Position numbers and translations under genes: made by a program. This document shows positions 48,608-57,071 of a stretch of 64,000 bases of DNA, one piece after another; position 1 is the first letter of the stretch, and each line of letters starts with the position of its first letter. The notes beneath the pieces are model-generated. The model saw only the letters and a list, made by a program, of their open reading frames with translations. It did no database searches and was not told where the DNA came from. Source of the DNA: Lachnospiraceae bacterium (GTDB lineage: Bacteria; Bacillota; Clostridia; Lachnospirales; Lachnospiraceae). The stretch lies in NCBI GenBank assembly GCA_017624835.1, contig JAGAMG010000011.1:1-64000 (forward strand). Reading direction: 5' to 3'.

Positions 48608-49258
48608 CTAGGAGCAGTACATAATCATGCAGACCAGCTCTCCATCCTCCACGGAAATGATTGCTTCTTCCCCTACAAATTCATTACTGATTCCGATAGG
48701 ATAGTCATTTGTTAAGGTGTAATTTTCAAGAGTATATTTCATGCCCTTGATGGTTACACCTTTTGCTTCCTTCCCCAAAGCAAACAAGGACAAATACCCT
48801 TCTAAATTTTGATTCAGATGTATCGCTTCATTCTGAATCACCAGCATCATTCCTGTTCCATCCACCAGATACCCGGTAGCACCATGATTTTTCAAGTACA
48901 AAAGACATTGAATATTAGCAAGAGTATGGTCAAAACGACCGCCGGTTCCTGCATAAATGCGAAAATCCTGATAGCCTAATGCCAGCCCATGCTTTAATGC
49001 CGCCAGCATATCCGTATCATCCTTCTCTACCGGAAGTTCCTTTATACGCTCCGGTATCTGTTCCTTCAGGCTCTCAATAGCAAGCTTCTCCTGTTCACTG
49101 ACGGAATCAAAATCACCGATAATCATATCCGGCTCCACTGCCAGAATGCTACAGTAGCTTAAGCCACCGTCCACAGCTATGACGTAATCCTCTTCTCCCA
49201 CTGCCAGCTCCCCCATGGTCAGGTCACCGGTTCCTATAATAATACATTTTCCTATCAT
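48608..49258 (-). CDS. thiN: thiamine diphosphokinase
   Basis: Start at the ATG ending 49258 (MIGKCIIIGTGDLTMGELAV), after GGAGGATATCA; the longer frame lacks a ribosome binding site. The 216-residue enzyme pyrophosphorylates thiamine to the cofactor TPP. Landmarks: VIAVDGGLSYC, MIIGDFDSV, EKDDTDMLAAL and GGRFDHTLANIQ, plus the C-terminal thiamine-binding beta-sandwich. Its neighbours are not thiamine genes. Confidence 0.95.
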   Translation of the reverse strand: MIGKCIIIGTGDLTMGELAVGEEDYVIAVDGGLSYCSILAVEPDMIIGDFDSVSEQEKLAIESLKEQIPERIKELPVEKDDTDMLAALKHGLALGYQDFRIYAGTGGRFDHTLANIQCLLYLKNHGATGYLVDGTGMMLVIQNEAIHLNQNLEGYLSLFALGKEAKGVTIKGMKYTLENYTLTNDYPIGISNEFVGEEAIISVEDGELVCMIMYCS

Positions 49259-49426
49259 TGATATCCTCCATCCCTTTCCCATCACAGAAATTCCCTTTTG
49301 CATTCCATAAAAGTATATAGAATCCCCTTGTTTTTTGCAATTGCTTCTTTTCAAATCCACTAAAATACTTTATTCTGAATTACAGAATACTTGCATTATT
49401 ACCCAAGAAACTATAGGAGCAATTAC

Positions 49427-49864
49427 ATGGCACAATATCAATACCCCTACGAACAACTCTATACCCCTGCAGAATTACGCCGTCTTGAGGTTTACGAAAA
49501 ACGATACCGCAATATGGCACGTGAAGTTTTTACCAGCCAGGTGGAATACTATCACCATATTACAGGTGGAAGCTACACTTCCATCACGGTTCGTGACCAG
49601 AAAAGTCGTTGGGGAAGCTGTTCCTCAAGGGGTACTTTATCCTTTAATTACCGTCTTATCTTTGCACCCCCAAGGGTTCTGGATTATGTGGTGGTTCATG
49701 AATTATGCCATTTAACTCATATGAATCATTCTAAGGATTTCTGGAACATGGTTGCCTCTGTTATGCCGGAGTACAAAACCTACAAAAACTGGCTACGCGA
49801 CCATGGAAATGCCCTGACTCTGGAAAATCATTTACAGAGACAGGGCATACCTCTAAAGCTTTAA
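49427..49864 (+). CDS. YgjP/SprT-like metallopeptidase (DUF45)
   Basis: Start at the ATG at 49427 (MAQYQYPYEQLYTPAELRRL), after AGGAG; an earlier in-frame ATG is less likely. The 145-residue protein has the family phrase VRDQKSRWGSCSSRGTLSFN and the zinc motif VVVHELCHLTHMNHSKDFW (HExxH with a third His). YgjP-like proteins are predicted cytoplasmic metallopeptidases; the substrate is unknown. It converges on the solute-binding lipoprotein gene, whose stop adjoins. Confidence 0.92.
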   Translation: MAQYQYPYEQLYTPAELRRLEVYEKRYRNMAREVFTSQVEYYHHITGGSYTSITVRDQKSRWGSCSSRGTLSFNYRLIFAPPRVLDYVVVHELCHLTHMNHSKDFWNMVASVMPEYKTYKNWLRDHGNALTLENHLQRQGIPLKL

Positions 49865-52444
49865 TTACATATTTTCATTTACATAAATCTGTACTCGGCT
49901 CTGAATGATACCGGCTACATCCGCCGCACTCTTCTGTCCTTCAAAGAAGGCTGCTGCCTCTTCGTTAATGATATTCATAACAGCTTCATTGTAGTAGGTC
50001 TTTTTATCAACACTTTCAATAAATGCTACAAACTCATCCAATTGCTCCTGTGACATAGTAGGAATGGGAATACTTTCTTCATTGATGTAAATGGTATCCT
50101 CATATTCTACCTTTTCCCCATTTTCATCCATATAATAAGGCTTTTCCATAGCCTGCTTCGCTTTCTCCACAAAGACTGCCTTATTAACGGGAAGCTCATA
50201 TTCCAATTCCTGCTGATATTCATCCGTCAGATAGTAACGAACAAATTCCCATGCGCCTGCCAGATTGTCGGATTTTGCAGAAAGCACATACTGATAATTT
50301 GCCATTAAAGTGGAACCTTTCCCGCTGTCGGTAGGGAATCCGATATAGCTGATATCCTCACCGAAATATCCGTTCAGATTACGGTTCATTTCACGGGCAT
50401 CACTAATAAAGCAATTCATCAATACCGTTCTGTCCTCACGATACTGGGACTCATAATTCATCCAATAATCCTCACCATAGAAGTCTTCGCCCAATTCTGT
50501 TGGAAGGGTCTTTGCAAACTCCATCATGGTGATGAAATTCTCAGAATTAAAATCACACTTTCCGGTGGACAAATCAATAAAATCACTGCCACAATACTGC
50601 ATCATCATATACAGGAAGGAATCACGAACCATCTCTCCCATCATTTGGGTTCCCTCAGGAAGAGTCTGCTGCAAGCTCATCATATCCTGCATGGTCCAGG
50701 TATCTCTGTCCCCTACTACTGCACTCTTACCAATCAAGGTTCTGGCATAGAAGGAGGGAATTACGGAGTAAAGCTTACCATCCACTCTGTATGCATCAAA
50801 TACATTCTGCATAAATTCCTTCTGGGAAAGCTCAGCATCCTCTGCAAGTAATTTATCAATATCTGCAACCAGCCCCTTGGCAATATAGCTTTCAATGGGC
50901 ATATTGGTATCTGCCACAAGGATATCCGGCATACCGCTGGCAAGAATATCATTATTCAGCTGGGTATAGCTTGCCATATAATCCTCCATGGTACTGTAGC
51001 TGCTGTAATCCTTTACCACAATTCGATAATCGGAATTGGTCTTATTAAATTCTACTACACGATTCTTGATATCGTAACCAATATAGTTTGCTGCCAGTAC
51101 CAATACCGCCTTATCCTGAATATCCTCAGGATTTACCTTGGTAAAAATACTACCCTTCAGCTTGCTCTCATAATTATCATAATAGAATGCCAAAATCTTG
51201 GTTTCATCCAATATCACCATATTATTCATATTGTTGGTGGCAACATCGGAATTGATATAGCTCATAAGCTGTCTGGGCTCTGTTTCATCCATATTCAACG
51301 CATAAATACCTAAAGAGGTAGAATAAACAAGGTCTGCCACATCTCCCCCTTCTACTAACGCTGTATATCCTGTCATCATCAGACTGTCGGGCAGCTGCTT
51401 GGGCTCCCCAAGGGTATTATTCGTGAAGTCATAGGTATTCATCCACATTTTATTGTAATCTACCTGATCCCAATAAATATAAGTAATGATACCATTATCT
51501 TTTGCAAATATATTGGATGCGTATTCCAGTGTTTCCGCTGTTTCCGGCAGGGGTTTTCTTTCTCCCATGGTTCCATCCCCGGAAACCACCAACATTTCCA
51601 TCTTATCTCCACCAATCAGAAGTGCCGCACCACCATCGGACATGCTTACCATTCCCTGTATATATCCCCAGGAATCTTCTGTCTGCAAAGGCTCCATTTT
51701 GCTTTCCCAAAGCATGGTTCCTTCCATGTCCCAACAGCATACATAATTTTCAGAAATACTGATGGGTTTCTCAGGGTCACTGTAATCTTCTCTATAATGA
51801 TCCTTTATACCATAAAGCTTACCATCTCCGGAGATTACAAACTGACTAAGTCCGGTATATTCATACTGATAGTGATCTGTAATTGCCATATCATCCTCTG
51901 CTATGGCGCCATCCTCCACTGCTACCTCTGCAACTGCTTCTTCAACCTTCACAGCCTCCGCTGTTCCCACAACCTCTATGGCAGCCTCCGCTCTGGCATT
52001 GCTTCCTGCCGAGCCACCGGCAGGCGTACCGCTCTCTTCCGTAGTCGCATTCTCCTCCGCATTTTCCTCTACAGGCTTTTCACCACCCATGTAAAGCTGG
52101 ATATCCTTTATCTGTACATTACTGCCATCCAGATTCATGGACATAAGCTTTGTTTCATTTTCATTGGTTTCTCCTGTCCAATTATAGACCTCATAAATGG
52201 CATATATGTTATCCCCACTTCTGGTCAGGGCACGCATACCAATATCATCACCCATTTCCGGCAATTCCAAAGGCTGCTCCGCATACACATATTCCTTTGC
52301 CAATGCTGCATTGGCATTATCCTTTCCTTTTCCTCCGTTCTTACCTCCGGAGCTCTCCGTACCGCCATTTCCACAGGCAGTCAGCCCTGCCAGCATGGTA
52401 ACTGCAAGACCTGCACATAATAGCTTCTTCAAACCATTCTTCAT
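49865..52444 (-). CDS. very large solute-binding lipoprotein (SBP2) with N-terminal propeller-like domain
   Basis: Start at the ATG ending 52444 (MKNGLKKLLCAGLAVTMLAG), after GGAGAAAGG. The 859-residue protein has lipobox LTAC and an Ala/Glu/Val-rich insert (about 120-190). A repeat-rich beta domain with short blades spans about 200-420, then a family 1 solute-binding domain to the end (YIGYDIKNRVVEFNKTNSDY, AWEFVRYYLTDEYQQELEYE). The end AGIIQSRVQIYVNENM is nearly identical to that of the other large SBP at 57072-59381. It is last in the cluster, 14 bases after the MacB-like gene. Confidence 0.83.
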   Translation of the reverse strand: MKNGLKKLLCAGLAVTMLAGLTACGNGGTESSGGKNGGKGKDNANAALAKEYVYAEQPLELPEMGDDIGMRALTRSGDNIYAIYEVYNWTGETNENETKLMSMNLDGSNVQIKDIQLYMGGEKPVEENAEENATTEESGTPAGGSAGSNARAEAAIEVVGTAEAVKVEEAVAEVAVEDGAIAEDDMAITDHYQYEYTGLSQFVISGDGKLYGIKDHYREDYSDPEKPISISENYVCCWDMEGTMLWESKMEPLQTEDSWGYIQGMVSMSDGGAALLIGGDKMEMLVVSGDGTMGERKPLPETAETLEYASNIFAKDNGIITYIYWDQVDYNKMWMNTYDFTNNTLGEPKQLPDSLMMTGYTALVEGGDVADLVYSTSLGIYALNMDETEPRQLMSYINSDVATNNMNNMVILDETKILAFYYDNYESKLKGSIFTKVNPEDIQDKAVLVLAANYIGYDIKNRVVEFNKTNSDYRIVVKDYSSYSTMEDYMASYTQLNNDILASGMPDILVADTNMPIESYIAKGLVADIDKLLAEDAELSQKEFMQNVFDAYRVDGKLYSVIPSFYARTLIGKSAVVGDRDTWTMQDMMSLQQTLPEGTQMMGEMVRDSFLYMMMQYCGSDFIDLSTGKCDFNSENFITMMEFAKTLPTELGEDFYGEDYWMNYESQYREDRTVLMNCFISDAREMNRNLNGYFGEDISYIGFPTDSGKGSTLMANYQYVLSAKSDNLAGAWEFVRYYLTDEYQQELEYELPVNKAVFVEKAKQAMEKPYYMDENGEKVEYEDTIYINEESIPIPTMSQEQLDEFVAFIESVDKKTYYNEAVMNIINEEAAAFFEGQKSAADVAGIIQSRVQIYVNENM

Positions 52445-52458
52445 AACCTTTCTCCTCC

Positions 52459-53544
52459 TCATATTGTAAATTCATCCTTCCGGTTTCTACCGGCTTTCTT
52501 TCCAAGTCGCTTGGCTCGTTTCTTCTCACCTAAACGTTCCACCCTATCCTTACAGGTATTCCACATGTCCTTTAAGGTCCATCCCTTATTACGCCACCAA
52601 AGGATAAACAATACCACAAAGAGTACAATGGGATACAATAAAAATAATAACATAAATAATGTCAGTACCCCAATCATATCCTCATACCCTCTTGCTAAAT
52701 TTTCCCAATAAGGATAAATAATTGCCTTTCCGTTCATGGAGCGGGTTCCAAAGGAACGTAAAAGCTTTAATCTATTTAACAGAGAATATCTGGAAGTATT
52801 TTCTATTACCTCCATCTCCGTTTCCTCCACGCCGATTCTTTCTTTTACATGATTATAAGCAAACCCTGTTACGGGACTTGGCATTACAATCTCATAATGA
52901 TTGATGCCATGATTAGTACCTAGTGCCGACAAGGTATCATAGGAAACATACACCACCGTCTTTTCCAATCCGGCAGCTTCCTCCAAACGTCCTTCCGGTC
53001 TCTCCACTACTCCAGTCACAATATGGGGCACATTTCCCACATAAACCGTCATTCCTGCCACATCATTGGAACCAAACAACTGCCATGCCGCTTCCTCATC
53101 AATAACACAGTAATCCTGCATCAAGTCATTTCCGGAAAAAAAGGAACCATATAAAAGCTTGAGAGGATGAAACAAAAAGAAGTCTCCTCCAATTCCAATG
53201 GCATCTGCTTCCAGGGTTTTACTTCCGTTTGACAGATTGATTCTGCCACTTGCACTATAGGCATCCACCCAAAGTCTGGCACTTGGATTCTCTGACTCCA
53301 AGGTAATGGATGCCTCCTTTAACGCACTATCCAGAGAATGCTCAAAGGCAAGAAGCGTATCCTCTGTTACCTGTGCATTGGGAGAAAAGAAGCAGCTTAC
53401 CTGTGCCACATCCTTTTCCTCACTCCAACGAGCTGCCATCTGCTGCGCATCCAAAGCACCTGACATCTGATTGGTCAGCACAAGTAGCACCAGGAATATT
53501 AGGAAAGATACTGCGCCACTGATTCCCAGTATTATTTTTTTCAT
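52459..53544 (-). CDS. MacB-like periplasmic-core-domain membrane protein
   Basis: The 361-residue protein has an N-terminal transmembrane helix (MKKIILGISGAVSFLIFLVL). A large outside domain (about 30-270) follows, with GSFFSGNDLMQDYCVIDEEA and DVAGMTVYVGNVPHIVTGVV, the MacB_PCD signature of type VII ABC transporters. Then comes one further hydrophobic helix (IGVLTLFMLLFLLYPIVLFV) and a basic cytoplasmic tail. It lacks the FtsX-type three-helix bundle, so it is a reduced permease or a stand-alone sensor-like protein. Located between HlyD-like and SBP genes. Confidence 0.75.
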   Translation of the reverse strand: MKKIILGISGAVSFLIFLVLLVLTNQMSGALDAQQMAARWSEEKDVAQVSCFFSPNAQVTEDTLLAFEHSLDSALKEASITLESENPSARLWVDAYSASGRINLSNGSKTLEADAIGIGGDFFLFHPLKLLYGSFFSGNDLMQDYCVIDEEAAWQLFGSNDVAGMTVYVGNVPHIVTGVVERPEGRLEEAAGLEKTVVYVSYDTLSALGTNHGINHYEIVMPSPVTGFAYNHVKERIGVEETEMEVIENTSRYSLLNRLKLLRSFGTRSMNGKAIIYPYWENLARGYEDMIGVLTLFMLLFLLYPIVLFVVLFILWWRNKGWTLKDMWNTCKDRVERLGEKKRAKRLGKKAGRNRKDEFTI

Positions 53545-53554
53545 AAGCTACTCC

Positions 53555-55177
53555 TTAATTTTCTGCCAATCTTACCTGCTGTCCAGCCTCCACCGGCTTG
53601 GTAGAGGTGGTAATCACAAATTCATATCCGTAAAGTGCACCGCTGATTGCGGACTGGGTATCATCCCCCGCAATCACTTCCACATCCACACGGGTAGCAA
53701 TATAACGATTTCCCAAAGGACTGCTCTTGGATTCCACTGTCAAAACAAATTTTCCGTTATTATCCTCACGAATCGCACTATTGGGTACAATCAAATCATA
53801 ATTGGCACTCTTCTGTCCCACGGATACATTTAAGGTCTGTCCTGCGGTTACTCCTCCTGTTACATCAAAGGTAAGCAGCTTTTGCTTTCCGGGATTGGAA
53901 GGATCCGGTTTAATGCTTGCAAGGGTAACGTCCATTTCATCATAGTACCAGGAATTAATCAATTCTGCCTTATCTCCCACTGCAAGTCTCTTAGCCTGCT
54001 CATTAGTAACGGTAAAGCTCATGGTATAACCCTTACCCTCCGGCTGAATGATAGCCACTGCCTCAGCAGCGGAAATTTCCTTACCGGCTACTGCGTTAAT
54101 CTGGGTAATGGTACCGGCAATATCTGCCTTTACTACAGAATCTGTGGATTTTTCGGTTTCCTCATCAACCAACTCCTGAGCATCTGCAATATCCTTATAC
54201 AGAGATTCCAAATTTAAGGTCTTATTAATATTCTCAGTAAGCTCTAAAAGCGCTTCTTCCTTTTCAGTCAGCTTCTCCTTTGCCAAATTCATACCGATTT
54301 CAATTTCCGCCTTGGACTCGGATATCTGCCCTACTGCATTGGAATTATCTCCCTCTGCCTTTTCCTCTGCCAATTCATCACTGGCAGCCTGAAAATCTTC
54401 ACTGGCATTGTTTACCAGCTTTGTGGCATCCAAAACCTCCTGCTTTGCCACTATCAGTTCCTGCTCCAAGGCAACCATATCACCACCACTAACTACATTA
54501 TTGTAATAATCAATCTGAGCCTCCAGCTCGGAAACCTTATTCTTTGCTGCAGTTAAGATACGGTTAGCCTCATTCAAATCCTCCTGAGCCTCATTAAATT
54601 CCTCAATCTCCTCCGCCAGATTCTTCGCATCTGCCTGTGTCATAGTCAATTCATTGCTAATGGTGTTATAAGTAGTCAGCCATTCCTTGTATTCCTTTTC
54701 CGCTGCTTTCACTTCATTCTGGGCATTGGTAATCTGTTGACGATAGGTAGAGGTTGCCACATCCTTATGGGCATTCTGTACCATGGAAGCATTCATATCA
54801 GCGGTCAGAAGGGCTAAATCATAGGTCTCCTGAGCAGTCTCCAAGGCTTCTAAAGCAGCCTTTAACTCCTCGCTCTCAGTATCCTCCAGATACACCAGCA
54901 CATCCCCCTGCTGTACCACATCACCGGATTTCACAGCCACACTCATAACCTTTCTGGTCTGCTTAACCATCACATTATATGGATCGCTGCTTTCCACTAC
55001 ACCGTTTCCCCTAATCTTTGCAGTAATGGTTCCTGACTGCACATACTGGGCTGCCACCTCCGGCAGGGAATAATTCATAATGGTATTTGAAAAGAAGGTT
55101 AACACCAGCATTACCGTCAAAAAGATAATTGCCGCTGTTTTTACCCATTCTCTTCTTTTTCTGCTAATCTCGTTCAT
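53555..55177 (-). CDS. HlyD/RND-type periplasmic adaptor-like protein
   Basis: The 540-residue protein has one N-terminal membrane helix (AAIIFLTVMLVLTFFSNTIM), a barrel-sandwich part (VVKSGDVVQQGDVLVYLEDT-like biotinyl-lipoyl sequence), a long coiled coil (about 100-325), then the second lipoyl half (VVKADIAGTITQINAVAGKE) and beta-barrel segments ending GQQVRLAEN. In Gram-positives such proteins link to MacB-type ABC exporters. It follows the MalG-like gene by 22 bases. Confidence 0.87.
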   Translation of the reverse strand: MNEISRKRREWVKTAAIIFLTVMLVLTFFSNTIMNYSLPEVAAQYVQSGTITAKIRGNGVVESSDPYNVMVKQTRKVMSVAVKSGDVVQQGDVLVYLEDTESEELKAALEALETAQETYDLALLTADMNASMVQNAHKDVATSTYRQQITNAQNEVKAAEKEYKEWLTTYNTISNELTMTQADAKNLAEEIEEFNEAQEDLNEANRILTAAKNKVSELEAQIDYYNNVVSGGDMVALEQELIVAKQEVLDATKLVNNASEDFQAASDELAEEKAEGDNSNAVGQISESKAEIEIGMNLAKEKLTEKEEALLELTENINKTLNLESLYKDIADAQELVDEETEKSTDSVVKADIAGTITQINAVAGKEISAAEAVAIIQPEGKGYTMSFTVTNEQAKRLAVGDKAELINSWYYDEMDVTLASIKPDPSNPGKQKLLTFDVTGGVTAGQTLNVSVGQKSANYDLIVPNSAIREDNNGKFVLTVESKSSPLGNRYIATRVDVEVIAGDDTQSAISGALYGYEFVITTSTKPVEAGQQVRLAEN

Positions 55178-55199
55178 TCCTTTATCCTCTCTGTCTCAT

Positions 55200-56156
55200 C
55201 TATCCCTTGATACCACCCTGATAGGTAATACCGTCCACCAGATACTCCTCACCATAGAGGAATACCAACAGACTTGGCACCATATATATGGTTGCCACCG
55301 CAAAAGCAAGTCCGATTTCCCCGGCATTAATTTTACTTAAGAACACCGAAAGGGGATGGGTCTCCGGGTCTGATAATAATATTAAAGGCTGTTCTACCAT
55401 ATTCCAATAATCAATAAATACCAAAATTGCTGCGGAACACAGCGCCCCCTTACAGAGCGGCATACAAATCCGTCTGTATATCTGCCATTCTCCTGCACCA
55501 TCTATCTGTGCCGCCTCCATCACTCCCACCGGAATCCTTTTCATAAACTTTGTCAGCAAAAACACTGCAAAGGGAGAAAAAATACCGGGAAGCCAGATGG
55601 ACCAATAGGTATCCAGCGTATTCAACCATTCTGCCACCAGATAATTGGGCACTAAAGTAACCTGATAGGGCATCAGCATTAAGATAATATAAGTAAAAAA
55701 TATAATTTGTCTCAGCTTTCCGCTATATCTTGCAAATCCATAGGATGCTAAGGATGCCACCAACAACTGGAAGCCCACAATGGGACCCACCAGCACTACA
55801 GAATTCCAAAATTTCAACAAATATTCCGGACTCTTAAGCAATACCGTAATATACTGACTAAAGGATACCATATCCGGTATAAATTTTAAATTCACCCGTT
55901 CCGCAATATATACCTTTCCTCCGGTATCGCTGGTGGCAAACACCGTTCCGTAATTTGCCGATATCTCCGAAGCAGACATAAAGGAATTGGTAATGGTAAG
56001 CACAATGGGCATCAAAAACAATATGGCAAAGCAGGCTGCAATCAAGGTTGCAAAAGCAATTTTTACCCCTTCAAAAATCCGCTTTACCTTTCGTTTTCCT
56101 TTCCTGCTCTTTACCGGTGCGCTTCGTATGGGTGTGTTTTTCTGTCCAGTATTCAT
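55200..56156 (-). CDS. carbohydrate ABC transporter permease (MalG type)
   Basis: The 318-residue protein has six membrane spans and the permease EAA loop in VGVMEAAQIDGAGEWQIYRR, with the preceding LPGIFSPFAVFLLTKFMKRI. It starts in a one-base overlap with the MalF-like gene. The last residues GEEYLVDGITYQGGIKG match MalG-type C termini. With its partner it would form a sugar-import channel; no ATPase is encoded here, so a shared MsmK/UgpC-type ATPase elsewhere is likely. Confidence 0.9.
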   Translation of the reverse strand: MNTGQKNTPIRSAPVKSRKGKRKVKRIFEGVKIAFATLIAACFAILFLMPIVLTITNSFMSASEISANYGTVFATSDTGGKVYIAERVNLKFIPDMVSFSQYITVLLKSPEYLLKFWNSVVLVGPIVGFQLLVASLASYGFARYSGKLRQIIFFTYIILMLMPYQVTLVPNYLVAEWLNTLDTYWSIWLPGIFSPFAVFLLTKFMKRIPVGVMEAAQIDGAGEWQIYRRICMPLCKGALCSAAILVFIDYWNMVEQPLILLSDPETHPLSVFLSKINAGEIGLAFAVATIYMVPSLLVFLYGEEYLVDGITYQGGIKG

Positions 56157-57067
56157 CAGCCTTCCACATCCTTTCCAAAACGATTTTCAACAAAAAACAA
56201 TAAACCGATAATTACAATCATCACCAGAGACATCAGTATTGCCGCTGCAGACAGAGTCTGATAATCCAGATTTCTGAATTTATTGTTCATATAATGCTGT
56301 AGCATATAAATAGAATCATAGGGATAATCCGTGGTTAACAGATATACCTCCCTGAATATTTTAAAGGAACTAATCAAAGACATAATGGTTACAAACATTA
56401 CCGTGGAAGAAAGATATCTTGCCTTTATGTAAAAAAAGGTCTGCAAAGGAGTTGCACTTTCCAGCCTTGCAACCTCCAATATGTCCTTGGGAATACTTGC
56501 TAAAGCTGCCATAAATAAAATCATATTGTAGCCCAGATTCTTCCACAAAAATAAAAGCACAATTACCACAATGGAATACTCCGACTTCATCCAGTCAATC
56601 TTTTCTCCGCCCAGAGCAACCAATACCTCATTTACAGCACCATTATAATGAAAAAGCACCTGCCAGATTAATACGATGGAAGCCACCGGAACCATCATGG
56701 GACTTAAGAAAAAGGTTCGGAACTGACTTCGAAAGGGGAGCTTTGCCTCTAGGACAATTGCAAGTAATAATGATAACAGCACCGCCAACGGCACGGAAAG
56801 CGCAGAGAACACCGCTGTATTTTTCACTGCGGTCTGAAAAGCAGCATTACGTAATACCATTTTGTAATTATCAAGGAACACAAAATTACCACTGATGGGA
56901 TTATCCACCATGGAATAATAAATAATTACCAGAAAAGGCAACAGGAAAAATAAAAGTACACCAAGAAAGCTGGGGGCAATATAGAGCCCCGAGCTTCTTT
57001 TCAGCTTTTGTATGCGTTTTGATTTTTTCTGTCGTATTTTCATTTGCTGCTTCTTCAATGCTGTCAC
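56156..57067 (-). CDS. carbohydrate ABC transporter permease (MalF type)
   Basis: The 303-residue protein has a basic N terminus and six membrane helices (SFLGVLLFFLLPFLVIIYYS first). The EAA loop is ASIPKDILEVARLESATPLQ, and YPYDSIYMLQHYMNNKFRNL is found in CUT1 permeases. It follows the large SBP gene by four bases. Substrate unknown; the family imports oligosaccharides. Confidence 0.9.
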   Translation of the reverse strand: MTALKKQQMKIRQKKSKRIQKLKRSSGLYIAPSFLGVLLFFLLPFLVIIYYSMVDNPISGNFVFLDNYKMVLRNAAFQTAVKNTAVFSALSVPLAVLLSLLLAIVLEAKLPFRSQFRTFFLSPMMVPVASIVLIWQVLFHYNGAVNEVLVALGGEKIDWMKSEYSIVVIVLLFLWKNLGYNMILFMAALASIPKDILEVARLESATPLQTFFYIKARYLSSTVMFVTIMSLISSFKIFREVYLLTTDYPYDSIYMLQHYMNNKFRNLDYQTLSAAAILMSLVMIVIIGLLFFVENRFGKDVEG

Positions 57068-57071
57068 ACCT